This document shows, one piece after another, positions 38,451-47,190 of a stretch of DNA of 64,000 bases (position 1 is the stretch's first letter; each line of letters opens with the position of its first letter). The notes under the pieces are model-generated. The model did no database searches. It saw only the letters and a list, made by a program, of their open reading frames with translations, and was not told the DNA's origin. A program made the position numbers and the translations under genes. The stretch comes from Nocardiopsis mwathae (GTDB taxonomy: Bacteria > Actinomycetota > Actinomycetes > Streptosporangiales > Streptosporangiaceae), in NCBI RefSeq assembly GCF_014201195.1, contig NZ_JACHDS010000001.1, forward strand, positions 310,001 to 374,000. The letters run 5' to 3'.

Positions 38451-38839
38451 CGCCGCCTCCGAGGGTGCTGGTGGGCGGCGGCGATGCGCCAGGCGGCGCG
38501 GTGCGCGGCCTCGTGGGCCAGGTCCGACAGCCGCCACATCGCCTCGGCCGCCCGGTCGGCCGCATCCCCCGTCGTGGGCACCGTCAGGCGGGCCTCGCCC
38601 AGCACCAGGTGCGTGTAGTTCCCGTCGGCGGAGTCGGCCAGGTGCATCCCCTCGGCGTCCAGACCCTCGACGTCGATGGTGGTGGCCCAGGTGGCGCCGG
38701 TGATGTCCATGTGCGGCCCCGCATGGTCCGCCGGCCGGGCGCACGGCAGCCGCACCGGGCCCGGTGCGGCCGCCTGGTACCCGGGCCGCCGCTGGGCGCA
38801 CCGCGGCGGCCCGCCGGCCCCGACCCCGGCGGGGTTCAT
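38447..38839 (-). CDS. Hypothetical protein (second gene of operon)
   Basis: 130 residues from ATG 38839 (ATGA overlap with the upstream gene). Basic, Pro/Gly-rich N-terminus (1-40), then a predicted small domain MDITGATWATTIDVEGLDAE and YTHLVLGEARLTVPTTGDAA, and a C-terminal helix rich in Ala, Arg and His (MWRLSDLAHEAAHRAAWRIA). No motif of known function; conserved spacing in the three-gene operon suggests a common role. Confidence 0.65.
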   Translation of the reverse strand: MNPAGVGAGGPPRCAQRRPGYQAAAPGPVRLPCARPADHAGPHMDITGATWATTIDVEGLDAEGMHLADSADGNYTHLVLGEARLTVPTTGDAADRAAEAMWRLSDLAHEAAHRAAWRIAAAHQHPRRRR

Positions 38840-39330
38840 CGGCCCGCCCCCGCCCGCACGAGCCGGTCGAGCTCGCCGCGCTCCAGGGCGGCAGCAGAGC
38901 GCTGCTGTGCGGTCAGCGCGGCGGGGCGCGGCCAGGCGGGGGAGGTGATGCTGTCGAGCATCGCCCCCAGATCGGCCACACGCGCGGCGGCGATGACCAT
39001 CTGCGGCTCGGCGCGGTTGCGCGCGGTGTAGGGGGCCAGCGCGGTGTGGTCGTAGGTGAAGTTCCACCCCGGGGCGTGCGGGGAGAGCTCGGCCAGCCGG
39101 TAGAAGGCGTCCCGGTCCGGGATCCGGGAGGGCCCCGGCGCCGGGGCCGGGGGCGCGGCGACCTCGGCCGCATACGGACGCGGCCGCGGTGCGCGCCGAG
39201 GCGCAGGGGTGCCGCCCGCCTCCGAGCGGCGTCGCCCGGCGGCGTGCCGACCGTGCGGGGGCTGGTGCTGCCCGCTGACGCGCAGCAGCAGGACCGCGAC
39301 CGGCAGGAACAGAGACAACAGTGATCGCAT
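38836..39330 (-). CDS. Membrane-anchored or secreted hypothetical protein (first gene of operon)
   Basis: 164 residues from ATG 39330 (GGAG 9 nt upstream). N-terminal hydrophobic helix MRSLLSLFLPVAVLLLRVSG, then a Pro/Arg/Ala-rich linker (20-75) and a helical C-terminal domain (YRLAELSPHAPGWNFTYDHT, PQMVIAAARVADLGAMLDSI). It resembles signal-anchored proteins from integrative-element or conjugation-related operons, but no family could be fixed. It is divergent from the Xre regulator, 139 bp apart, over an AT-rich promoter region. Confidence 0.65.
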   Translation of the reverse strand: MRSLLSLFLPVAVLLLRVSGQHQPPHGRHAAGRRRSEAGGTPAPRRAPRPRPYAAEVAAPPAPAPGPSRIPDRDAFYRLAELSPHAPGWNFTYDHTALAPYTARNRAEPQMVIAAARVADLGAMLDSITSPAWPRPAALTAQQRSAAALERGELDRLVRAGAGR

Positions 39331-39469
39331 GAGTATCAGCTCCGTTCGCGACCTTGCGTCGCTACGGTGAGAAACAACTAGGTGACACCCATGGTTCATA
39401 GAAAACTTCGATTTTTCAAGCGATTCAAAGAAAACATCCATGAGTGTGCGTGGACTAGGGTGATGATCC

Positions 39470-40321
39470 ATGCAACGGACCTACAGCCCCTCGGTGCGAC
39501 GCCGACGGCTGGCTGCGGAACTTCGTCGAGCACGTGACCTGAGCGGACTCACCGGCCTTCGCGCTGCGAAGGAACTGGGATGGCCCCACTCGAAGCTCAC
39601 GAAGATCGAGTCAGCGAAGCAGGGAGTCAAAGCTGCCGACCTGGAAGCTCTGATGGACCTGTACAAGGTCGGCGACAGGGACACCCGCGAAGCGATGCTC
39701 CGGCTTGCCCGCGAGTCCAAAGAGCGCGGCTGGTGGTGGAAGTACAGAGACATCTTCGGTGAGCGGGCGCTCCCCGACTTCGAAGCCGAGGCATCGGGCA
39801 TCCGCTGCTGGCAGGCGCAGCTGGTACCCGGGCTGCTGCAGACCCCCGATTACATCGAAGCCGTGTTCCGGGCGGGCAACGCCCAGGACGATGCTGTCGT
39901 CCAGCGCCACGTGCAGGGGCGGATCGAACGGCAACATATCTTGAACGGAGTCCATCCACCTCGGTTCGCGGCGATCCTCGATGAAGGAGCGCTTCGGCGG
40001 CAGATCGGTGGCAGAGAGGTACTGCATGAGCAGCTGCAGCACCTGTGCAACATGGCGACGCGTCACAACATCGACCTGAGGGTCCTGCCCTTCGTCGCGG
40101 GTGAGCATCAGGCGTCGAACGGTTCGTTCACGGTCCTGGACTTCCCGAACCCACTCGATGTTCCGGTTGCTTTCACCGAAACCGTGACAGCTAGCATGTT
40201 TGTGGAAGAACCGGCAGAAATCGCCACGTACAACGACGTGTGGTCGAACCTTCAGGGAGCGGCGTTAACGCAAGCGCGGTCAGCCGAGTTCATTCAGAAG
40301 GTGATGCGAGACCTTACGTAG
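39470..40321 (+). CDS. Xre-family regulator with DUF5753 domain
   Basis: 283 residues from ATG 39470. Helix-turn-helix at residues about 15-70 (RRLAAELRRARDLSGLTG, WPHSKLTKIESAKQGV) and a C-terminal DUF5753 sensor domain (RCWQAQLVPGLLQTPDYIEA, RQHIL, RFAAILDEGALRRQIG, LRVLPFVAGEH, SFTVLDFPNPLDVPVAFTET). This is the standard actinomycete pair with the DUF397 gene that follows 18 bp later. Such pairs control antibiotic production and development, with the DUF397 protein acting as a partner or antagonist. Confidence 0.93.
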   Translation: MQRTYSPSVRRRRLAAELRRARDLSGLTGLRAAKELGWPHSKLTKIESAKQGVKAADLEALMDLYKVGDRDTREAMLRLARESKERGWWWKYRDIFGERALPDFEAEASGIRCWQAQLVPGLLQTPDYIEAVFRAGNAQDDAVVQRHVQGRIERQHILNGVHPPRFAAILDEGALRRQIGGREVLHEQLQHLCNMATRHNIDLRVLPFVAGEHQASNGSFTVLDFPNPLDVPVAFTETVTASMFVEEPAEIATYNDVWSNLQGAALTQARSAEFIQKVMRDLT

Positions 40322-40339
40322 TCTCTTAGGAAGTCCCAA

Positions 40340-40534
40340 GTGATACCCATGACTGACCTGGAGTTCCGCAAGTCCTCCTACAGCGGGAACCGGCAGGACT
40401 GTGTCGAAGTCGCGCGACACACCGCGATCGGTGCGGCCATGCGGGACACGAAGAACCGGGGTCTCGGCCACATCGAGTTCCCGGCCGCTGAGTGGGCTGC
40501 ATTCATCGAGGCTGCTAAGACTCACGAGCTCTAG
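40340..40534 (+). CDS. DUF397 protein, partner of the Xre regulator
   Basis: 64 residues; GTG 40340 is preferred because AGGAAG lies 6 nt upstream (ATG 40349 also in frame). Canonical DUF397 text: FRKSSYSGNRQDCVEVA, then MRDTKN and IEFPAAEWAAFIEAAK. Acts with the adjacent Xre protein (as in the WhiJ-type systems). A perfect palindrome follows 16 bp after the stop. Confidence 0.93.
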   Translation: MIPMTDLEFRKSSYSGNRQDCVEVARHTAIGAAMRDTKNRGLGHIEFPAAEWAAFIEAAKTHEL

Positions 40535-40550
40535 CCCGCTACACACGAAG

Positions 40551-40574
40551 GCCCTCACCCGATCGGGTGAGGGC
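40551..40574. terminator. 24-bp palindromic terminator after DUF397
   Basis: Perfect palindrome with half-site GCCCTCACCCGA, 16 bp downstream of the DUF397 stop; a simple terminator for the Xre/DUF397 transcript. Confidence 0.75.
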
Positions 40575-41007
40575 CGCCGCGTACCTAGTCGCTCTCTCAA
40601 GCGATACCGCCGCCGACCCTATCGCGGGCTGGTGTCCGCCATGGAGTGGCGGTGCGGAAGACCCGCCCAGGACGCCGTTGCCCCTGCCCCTCCCGCTCCC
40701 GCGTGGTCTGCGGATGTCAGCTGGCAGACCCTGGCTCCCCTCGATGATCATGGGCAGCCTTCCGACAGACCGGACACGGCCGGATCAGCCCCCATCATCA
40801 TCGATGGGAACCGGCCAGAGGTCCGCTGGGCGCCCGCCCGTCTCTCCGTTGATCTCGGAGATATTGGGGTAAAAATCGCCGACGATACCCCGATATCTCC
40901 GAGATCAACGGGGGAAGGCGCTGCTCAGGGTGGTTGAGGTACGGGCCGGGAGGGGAGGGCGCCCCTTCCGGCGCCCCCTGCAGGCCGTCCCCAGCCCGGC
41001 TTCGAAG
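40575..41007. other. Intergenic region between convergent genes
   Basis: About 430 bp without a supported gene. It contains copy 3 of the long hairpin family (40847-40910) and a GC-rich segment before the HelR stop. Short frames present lack ribosome sites and protein-like composition. Confidence 0.55.
40847..40910. terminator. Long hairpin, dispersed family copy 3 (opposite orientation)
   Basis: Arms 40847-40870 and 40887-40910 with a 16-nt loop. The loop AAAAATCGCCGACGAT is close to the reverse complement of the copy 1 loop ATCCTGCGCGATTTTT, so this copy lies in the opposite orientation. It sits between the convergent DUF397 and HelR genes, where it could end both transcripts. Confidence 0.85.
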
Positions 41008-43281
41008 TCAGGGGTTCCTGAGGATGACGAGCTGCCGGGTCGCCCTGGTCATCGCGACGTAGCGGTCGACGGCTCCTTCGATGCCCTCGCCGAACCCCTC
41101 CGGGTCGACAACGACGACCAGGTCGAATTCGAGCCCCTTCGCCAGGCCCGGGGTCAGCGACCGGACGCGGGACGTCTCCTGGGAATCCGCCTGGGGCGTC
41201 GCCCGGAACGTCGTCTGGAACGTCGTCTGGAACGTCGCCTGGAACGCCGTATCGCCGATGACGCAGGCGGTCCCCTCCGCGTTCTCAGCCAGCCAGGTGT
41301 CCAGGACCGACCCCAGGTCCGAAACAGACCCGCGGACGACGGGGATGCCGCTGCTGCGGATGGACGTCGGCACGTTGGCGTCCGGGAGGGCGGCCCGGAT
41401 GGCCGGCTCGGCCTCCACCATGACCTCCTCCGGCGTCCGGTAGTTGATGCTCAGTGAGGCCAGGTCGATCCGGTCGAACCCGACCCGCTCCAGCCGCTCC
41501 CGCCACGACTCGGTGAAACCGTGCCTGGCCTGGGCGCGGTCCCCGACGATGGTGAAGCTCCGCGACGGGCAGCGCAGCAGCAGCATCTGCCACTCCGCGT
41601 CGGTCAGCTCCTGCGCCTCGTCCACGACGATGTGCGCGAACGGGCCGGCGAGCAGGTCGGGGTCGGTTCCGGGCAGTGCGGCCTCGTCGACCAGGCTGTC
41701 CCGCAGGTCGCGTCCGTGCAGCATCGTCACGGCCCCCTCACCGTCGTCATCGGCGTGGAGGATGTCGTCGATGACGCTGCTCATGCGCTCGCGTTCGGCG
41801 GCGGCCGTGGCCTTGTACCGGCGTTTGCGGCGCGGCGCCTCCGGGTCGCCGAGCCGCTGCCGCGCCGCGTCCAGGAGCGGCAGGTCGGACACCGTCCAGG
41901 CCTGGGAGTCCTCGCGCTGCAGCCTGCGGATCTCGTCGATGCTCAGCCAGGGCGCGCACTTGCGCAGGTAGGCGGGGACCGACCACAGGTCGCCGACGAG
42001 GTCGGTCGGTTCGAGCAGCGGCCACGCGCGGTACAGGGTCCTGATCAGCTCGGTGTCCTGCAGCAGTGTCCGGTGGATGAGGTCGGGTGAGATGTCGCCG
42101 TCGTCGTCCTCATCGCTGTCGCCGCGGCTTCCGTCGGCGTACTTGTCCGCCAGGATCGCGGCCAGCTCCTCCAGGATCGGCTCCCGGGCCTCGTTGTGCG
42201 GGATGCTCCGGTCCAGCGCGTCGAACGCCTCGGCCCAATCGTCGGCGCTCACCCACATCTCGAACCGGTCCGTCGCGACCGCCATCCCCTTCGCGGGCGG
42301 CTGCTCGTAGAACCTGACGGCCTCCTCGATCGCCTTCACCAGGTCCGCCGACGACTTCAGGCGGGCGACCTCCGGGTCGGCCTCGGCCGCTGCCGTAGCC
42401 CCCTCAGGGACGAGGTCCCGCACGGTGCAGGTCTGCACGCCCTCCTCGCCGAGGCTGGGCAGGACGTCGGCGACGTAGGCCAGGTAGGGCTGGTGCGGGC
42501 CGACGAACAGCACACCTCCCCGGCGGTGGCCGAGGCGGGGGTCGGAGTAGAGGAGGTGGGCGGTGCGGTGCAGGGCGACGACGGTCTTGCCCGTGCCCGG
42601 GCCGCCGTCGACGACGAGGGCTCCGGCGGAACCCGCGCGGATGACGGCGTTCTGGTCGGCCTGGATGGTGCCGAGCACGTCCCGCATCCGGGCCGACCGG
42701 TCGGCGCCGAGGCTGGCGATGAAGGCGGACTGGTCGTCGAGCGCGGCGTGGCCGTCGAAGCCGTCCGAGGTGAACACCTCGTCCCAGTAGTCGCTGATCC
42801 GGCCGCGGGTCCAGCGGTACCTGCGGCGGCTCGCCAGCCCCATCGGATCGGCGTGCGTCGCCGCGAAGAACGGTTCGGCGGCGGGGGAGCGCCAGTCGAC
42901 CAGCAGGCGGTTGCCCTCGCTGTCGGCGAGGCCGAGGCGTCCGATGTAGACGGGTTCGGGGGCGTCGGCGGCGTCGGTGGCGTCGGCGGTGACGATGCGC
43001 CCCAGGCACAGGTCCAGGCCGAAGCGCCGCAGGGTGCGTAGGCGTGTGGACAGCCGGTGGATCTCCAGGTCCCGGTCCAGTGCCTCCCGGCCTCTGCCGC
43101 CGGGTGCTCTGCGTTTGGTGTCGAGGCGCTGGGACAGGTCGGCGATCGACCGGTCGAGGCTTTCCGCGATTGCCGCGAAGTGCCGCTCGTCGTCGGCGAT
43201 CAGCCGCGGGTCGGCCTTGGGAGAGAGGCGGTCGGGCAGGTCGAAGGCGCTGGTGGCCTGGGGAATCACGTCGTCTCCCAT
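41008..43281 (-). CDS. helR: HelR/HelD-type RNA polymerase recycling motor ATPase
   Basis: 757 residues from ATG 43281 (GTG 43299 also possible). N-terminal HelD arm with FDLPDRLSPKADPRLIADDE and ERHFAAIAESLD; Walker A VVDGGPGTGKTVVALHRTAH; Walker B HIVVDEAQELTDAEW; motif III region FTIVGDRAQARHG; C-terminal helicase part with INYRTPEEVM and YVAMTRATRQLVIL. It lacks a DNA-translocating role and instead pries stalled or drug-bound RNA polymerase off DNA; HelR in streptomycetes gives rifamycin tolerance. The RAE element directly upstream supports HelR rather than a plain HelD. A four-unit 12-bp tandem repeat (41197-41244) sits in the C-terminal half. Upstream in-frame starts lie across the promoter and are rejected. 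Confidence 0.92.
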   Translation of the reverse strand: MGDDVIPQATSAFDLPDRLSPKADPRLIADDERHFAAIAESLDRSIADLSQRLDTKRRAPGGRGREALDRDLEIHRLSTRLRTLRRFGLDLCLGRIVTADATDAADAPEPVYIGRLGLADSEGNRLLVDWRSPAAEPFFAATHADPMGLASRRRYRWTRGRISDYWDEVFTSDGFDGHAALDDQSAFIASLGADRSARMRDVLGTIQADQNAVIRAGSAGALVVDGGPGTGKTVVALHRTAHLLYSDPRLGHRRGGVLFVGPHQPYLAYVADVLPSLGEEGVQTCTVRDLVPEGATAAAEADPEVARLKSSADLVKAIEEAVRFYEQPPAKGMAVATDRFEMWVSADDWAEAFDALDRSIPHNEAREPILEELAAILADKYADGSRGDSDEDDDGDISPDLIHRTLLQDTELIRTLYRAWPLLEPTDLVGDLWSVPAYLRKCAPWLSIDEIRRLQREDSQAWTVSDLPLLDAARQRLGDPEAPRRKRRYKATAAAERERMSSVIDDILHADDDGEGAVTMLHGRDLRDSLVDEAALPGTDPDLLAGPFAHIVVDEAQELTDAEWQMLLLRCPSRSFTIVGDRAQARHGFTESWRERLERVGFDRIDLASLSINYRTPEEVMVEAEPAIRAALPDANVPTSIRSSGIPVVRGSVSDLGSVLDTWLAENAEGTACVIGDTAFQATFQTTFQTTFRATPQADSQETSRVRSLTPGLAKGLEFDLVVVVDPEGFGEGIEGAVDRYVAMTRATRQLVILRNP
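41197..41244. repeat. 12-bp tandem repeat (x4) inside helR
   Basis: Four consecutive 12-bp units, CGTCGyCyGGAA type on the plus strand, encoding FQAT-FQTT-FQTT-FRAT on the minus strand. The unit keeps frame, so copy-number changes would only lengthen or shorten a loop in the second helicase domain. Confidence 0.85.
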
Positions 43282-43324
43282 GTCGAAGGTGGTGAACACG
43301 GTCGACGATTGTCCGGCATGACCC

Positions 43325-43343
43325 GGGTCTTGCCGCAAGCCCC
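43325..43343 (-). promoter_or_regulatory. Rifamycin-associated element (RAE) upstream of helR
   Basis: On the minus strand the sequence reads GGGGCTTGCGGCAAGACCC, a 19-bp inverted repeat that matches the published RAE at all but one position as I recall it. RAEs sit at promoters of rifamycin-inducible genes such as rox, rph and helR. The site is 44 bp upstream of the chosen start, with an AT-rich -10-like stretch (around 43350-43362) adjacent. Confidence 0.85.
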
Positions 43344-43543
43344 GGGGTCTGCTATAGATTAAGACTGGCGGGGAGTGGCCGGAGCCCTCCCCTTTTCGTT
43401 TGCCCGGATTTCCTGGTGTCGAAGGACGGCCTTCCCGCGCGGATCCGAGCCGTCGGCGGGCAGCGGTACCTGCGACCGGTCCGGGCACGTCTGCTCCGAG
43501 GGGGTGCTCGCCGCCCGCGGGGCCGCGGCTGAGTTCGCGTCGC

Positions 43544-44413
43544 TTACCGGACGTGGTCGGCGAGGCGGACGACCGCGCTGATCAGTTCGGGGCCGTCGAG
43601 GAGGGCGAGGTCGTTGTGGTCGGCGCGGTCGACGGCGACCTCCTCGAAGAGGTTGGCGGAGGCGGCGGCCACTTCGCGGCTGAAGTCGGGCGGGACGATC
43701 GTGTCGCGGGTGCCGTAGACGACCGTGGTCGGCGACTCGATCTCGCGGACCGCGTCGGCCACCGGGTAGTGCTCCTTCAGTAGCGTCCGGACCGGCAGGA
43801 ACGGGTAGTGGTAGCGCCCCGCGTCGGCGAGTTCGGTGAACGGCGAGCGGAGCACGAGGCCCGCCGGAGCGCGCTCCCGTGCGAGGCCCGCGACGACCGC
43901 GGCGCCCAGGCTCTCGCCGAAGTACAGCGTGTCCTCACGGGCGTATCCCCCGTCGGGGCCGAGTTCTTCCAGTGCGTCGGCCGCGGCGGCCACGTCGAGC
44001 GCGAGCCCGTCCTCGGTGGGGCTCCCGGGGTTGCCCCCGTAGCCGCGGTAGTCGAACAGCAGGACGGAGATCCCCTGGTCCGCGAGTGCCTCGGCCAGCG
44101 GGGCGCGCACCTCACGGTTCCCGGCGTTGCCGTTGGCTACCAGGACCGCCATGCCGCTGTCGGTTTCCCTGGCGGGGACGAACCAGGCGCCCAGGTCAAG
44201 GCCGTCCTCTGTCGTCAGGGTGATGTCCTGGGCGCCGTCGATGACCTCGGCCGCGGGTGGTACGTCTCCCCGGGCCGGGAGGTAGATGAGCGAGCGCTGA
44301 AACGCCCATATGAATCCCACGAACACCAGGATGACGGTTGCGACGACCGCGGTGAAGGTCAGCCCGGGGCGTAGGCACCCGCCCTCCTCGGTTGCCGCCG
44401 TCTCGGAGGCCAT
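43544..44413 (-). CDS. Membrane-anchored alpha/beta hydrolase (BEM46-like)
   Basis: 289 residues. N-terminal TM anchor at about 18-40 (TFTAVVATVILVFVGFIWAF), then an alpha/beta hydrolase: MAVLVANGNAGNRE oxyanion region, FDYRGYGGNPG, nucleophile elbow YFGESLGAAV (Ser), acid in YGTRDTIVPP (Asp) and His in DRADHNDL. Complete triad. The family (serine hydrolases of the YfhR/BEM46/ABHD13 type) has no agreed substrate. Faces outside or inside cannot be decided from the sequence, but the catalytic domain follows the anchor and is probably extracytoplasmic. Confidence 0.88.
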   Translation of the reverse strand: MASETAATEEGGCLRPGLTFTAVVATVILVFVGFIWAFQRSLIYLPARGDVPPAAEVIDGAQDITLTTEDGLDLGAWFVPARETDSGMAVLVANGNAGNREVRAPLAEALADQGISVLLFDYRGYGGNPGSPTEDGLALDVAAAADALEELGPDGGYAREDTLYFGESLGAAVVAGLARERAPAGLVLRSPFTELADAGRYHYPFLPVRTLLKEHYPVADAVREIESPTTVVYGTRDTIVPPDFSREVAAASANLFEEVAVDRADHNDLALLDGPELISAVVRLADHVR

Positions 44414-44620
44414 GCCGTGCTTCCCCTCCTGTACCTCGGCTTCCTGCCGTCGTTCCGTGTTCTCCCGGCCGGGCGGACCACCGGCCCCTGGGGCGGGAGC
44501 AGGTGTCAGTTCCCATGCCCGGGGGCGGGGCGGGTGATACCCGGCCGGAGCGGTCGGTCCGGCCGGTCGCCGAGGATCGCCGGTCGTGCCGACCCCGCCG
44601 GGCTCCCCGGCCTCGCCGGG

Positions 44621-46255
44621 CTAGGTGATCGGGACGCTGACCTCGCCGAAGGGGCCGGCGTCCAGGGTCACCTCGTCGGTCTCCGGGGACGGTGCTGGGA
44701 AGAGCATCGCGAGCCGGAAGGTCTCCCCTGGTTCCATCTTCCCGACCCGCTCGGCGACCGGCGCGTATTCGCCCTCGTATTGGAAGAGGAGCGGGTAGCG
44801 GGTCAGTTCCGGAGTGGACTGGGTGATCCGGAATCCGCTCAGCGACTCGCCCCTGCTGGTCGAGTACCGCCTCAGGGACCGGTCGTCTCCCAGGTCGGGT
44901 TCGGCGCCCAGCTCCCCGGTATTGGTGAGTTCGAACTCGGCGACCAGGTGGGCGCCGTCGCGCAGCAGGGGGTAGACGGCGAGTTTGAAGTCGTCGTGCC
45001 GCTGGTCGGCCACGGGGTCACCCGGGTCGGTGCGGTAGGACGCGGGGGCGGAGACATGCCGTTCGGCGGCGGCGATGCCGGAGCCCTCCTGAGCGCCGTC
45101 GCTGCCCCCGCCGCTGTTCCCGGATACGGCATGGTAGGACAGCTCCACGCGGCGGTTGCGCTTGCGCGCCTCCTCGTCGTCCGCGCCGCCCTCGGCGGCC
45201 AGCGGTTCGGTACTGCCCTTTCCGGAGACGTCGTAGTCGTAGCCGGTGTCCAGCAGCGCCTCCAGCGCCTCCTGCACGGCCTGTGCCCGGGCTTCGGAGA
45301 GCGTGCGGTTGTAGTCGTCGTCGCCGACGCCGTCGCTGTGTCCGGTGACCACGATGGTCCCGCCGTCTCCGGTGGCGTTGGCCTCGATCGAGGCGGCGGC
45401 GTCGGCGAGCAGGTCGGCGGCCTCGGTGGTGAGTTCGGATTCGTCGAACGCGAAGAGCACGTCGGCGGCCAGTGCGATGGTCTCCTGTTCGCCTTCGCGG
45501 ATCAGGGTGGCGTCCGCCCCCTCGACGTAGCCCTCGGTGTCCAGGACGGTGGCGTGCTCGTCGCCGTCGGGTTGGCGTACCGGCCAGTCGAGTGTCTCGC
45601 CGGGCTCCGGCTCGCGGCTCTCGCCGTCGACGCCGGGTGCGGGAATGGGCCGGTGCTCGTCGACCCGTTCCACGGGGACACCGGTCATCGCTCCCGCACC
45701 GAAGCCGAAGAAGGTGACGTGGTCGGTGTTCTCGGGGAGCGGGGGGAAATAGAAGCGGAATGCGTTGTCGGCACCTTCGAAAAAGGGAACGCGGGCCCCG
45801 TCGCTATGGCTGCCGTAGTACTTCGGGTTCCTGTGACCGAAGGGCTGGTCGGACAGGGGCGGGTACGCCGCGCCGTCGACGGGGTCCATGAGGGTGGGCA
45901 TGGTGCTGTCGACTGAGGGGCCGCTCATCGTCTCACCCTGGTTGGTGAGGGTGAGGTGGACCGCCGTGGACTCGTCCGTTGTCTCGACGGCGTCGAGTCT
46001 CAGCGTGGCCGACGCGTTGTCGCCGCGTTTGTTGGACAGCATCACCTCGCGGGTGAAGGCCTCGGGGCGTACGACATCCGCGCTCCGGTCGTCTTCGGTG
46101 TCGGCGGAATCGGCCTGCTGGGCGTCGTTGAACAGGCCGCATGACGACGTGGCAAGGATGACCGGTGCGAGTAGTGCCATGGTGCGGATGCGTCTGCCCA
46201 GGCGGGGGTCTGCCGCGGCGCGGTCGCCTGAGCCGGGCCGGATGAGGGGTGGCAT
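44621..46255 (-). CDS. OmpA-domain lipoprotein
   Basis: 544 residues from ATG 46255 (GAGAGGAT upstream). Lipobox ILATSSC near residue 39, so surface anchored. Middle OmpA-C domain (about 255-375): ALAADVLFAFDESELTTEAA, IVVTGHSDGVGDDDYNRTLSE, RKRNRRVELSYH; this fold binds peptidoglycan. N- and C-terminal parts (LRLDAVETTDESTAVHLTLTN; LVAEFELTNTGELG) are beta-sandwich-like, similar to each other in style. Probably ties the membrane to the cell wall. Its partners are not evident; flanking genes are unrelated. Confidence 0.88.
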   Translation of the reverse strand: MPPLIRPGSGDRAAADPRLGRRIRTMALLAPVILATSSCGLFNDAQQADSADTEDDRSADVVRPEAFTREVMLSNKRGDNASATLRLDAVETTDESTAVHLTLTNQGETMSGPSVDSTMPTLMDPVDGAAYPPLSDQPFGHRNPKYYGSHSDGARVPFFEGADNAFRFYFPPLPENTDHVTFFGFGAGAMTGVPVERVDEHRPIPAPGVDGESREPEPGETLDWPVRQPDGDEHATVLDTEGYVEGADATLIREGEQETIALAADVLFAFDESELTTEAADLLADAAASIEANATGDGGTIVVTGHSDGVGDDDYNRTLSEARAQAVQEALEALLDTGYDYDVSGKGSTEPLAAEGGADDEEARKRNRRVELSYHAVSGNSGGGSDGAQEGSGIAAAERHVSAPASYRTDPGDPVADQRHDDFKLAVYPLLRDGAHLVAEFELTNTGELGAEPDLGDDRSLRRYSTSRGESLSGFRITQSTPELTRYPLLFQYEGEYAPVAERVGKMEPGETFRLAMLFPAPSPETDEVTLDAGPFGEVSVPIT

Positions 46256-46488
46256 CGGGGATCCTCTCGGTGGGTCGGGGCAGCGGAGATTCTTCCACGG
46301 TGTTCGGCGCATGGGGGCCTATTAAGGTTCCACGATGTTTCGCTGAGTGGCTGGAGATACCGTGGATGCGCCGATGGGCCCGGTGCTGAACCATCCACGA
46401 GGACGAGGAAGAAGGTCGAATCGACAGGATGCTTCGCCTCGGTGAGGTTATGGGGAAGAGCGCATAAGTGTCGGCGGGCGAGCTTTCG

Positions 46489-47130
46489 TCATTCGCCTTC
46501 GGGAAGCAGAACGAGGGCGATGGCGGTGGTCCATGCGAGGCCGATTGTGATGGAGATGCGCTGGTAGAGGCCGCCGAGTTCGGTGTAGCCATCCGTTTGG
46601 GAGAAACCCATGCCCGCGAGTAGGAAGAAAGCGACGAAGGCTGTCGCGGTGAGGGCGGAGTAGGCGGCGAGGAGCCGGCGGCGGGTGCGTAGCGACCAGA
46701 GGGTGAACGCCATGCAGGCCAGAGGCAGGCCGAAGAAGAACAGCATGGAGAACGCGTCGTGCGCGATTCCGGGTGGTGTATAGATCAGTTCGTCGGGGGT
46801 GCCGGGCGGGTAGCCGCTGACGGGGTCGCCGGGGAAGAGACCCGCGCCGATCAGTCCGACGCCGCAGGCCCCGAGGAGCCATGGCTTGAAGCCGGTGCGC
46901 CCGGCGAGAGCCGGGGCGCGGCGGACGCCGAACGCGAACGCGGTCAACAGCGTGCCCACCACGAGAAAGTTGGCGACCTGCGTCCACCCGGCGCTTGTGA
47001 GCGCGAGGGAACTGACCGGGTGGCGGAGCTGGTCGTAGTCAGGGCGCAGGCTTCCGGTGATGAGGAAAGCGGCGACGAAGATCGGACCTGCCGCCGCCCC
47101 GCACAGTAGGAGTCTGCGTGTCGCCACCAC
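46489..47130 (-). CDS. DUF998 family membrane protein
   Basis: 213 residues from GTG 47130. Six hydrophobic helices; DUF998 hallmarks are FLITGSLRPDYDQLRHPVSS in the first loop, GAGLFPGDP, and DAFSMLFFFGLPLACMAF. Cytoplasmic-membrane protein of unknown function. It ends just before a region of mixed composition and is followed upstream by the IS630 insertion, 60 bp from its start. Confidence 0.88.
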   Translation of the reverse strand: MVATRRLLLCGAAAGPIFVAAFLITGSLRPDYDQLRHPVSSLALTSAGWTQVANFLVVGTLLTAFAFGVRRAPALAGRTGFKPWLLGACGVGLIGAGLFPGDPVSGYPPGTPDELIYTPPGIAHDAFSMLFFFGLPLACMAFTLWSLRTRRRLLAAYSALTATAFVAFFLLAGMGFSQTDGYTELGGLYQRISITIGLAWTTAIALVLLPEGE

Positions 47131-47190
47131 GGCCGTCCCTCTCTGCCGACTCGGTGGAGTCGGGTTCGGTGCGTCTGCGTGGGGAGCCTA

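Noticed and set aside
40401-40937. Frame of 178 codons after the DUF397 gene
   Set aside because: Begins inside the DUF397 gene and runs through two terminator hairpins.
41197-41244. Possible CRISPR-like repeat
   Set aside because: Units are 12 bp with no spacers and lie inside the helR coding frame; a tandem repeat only.
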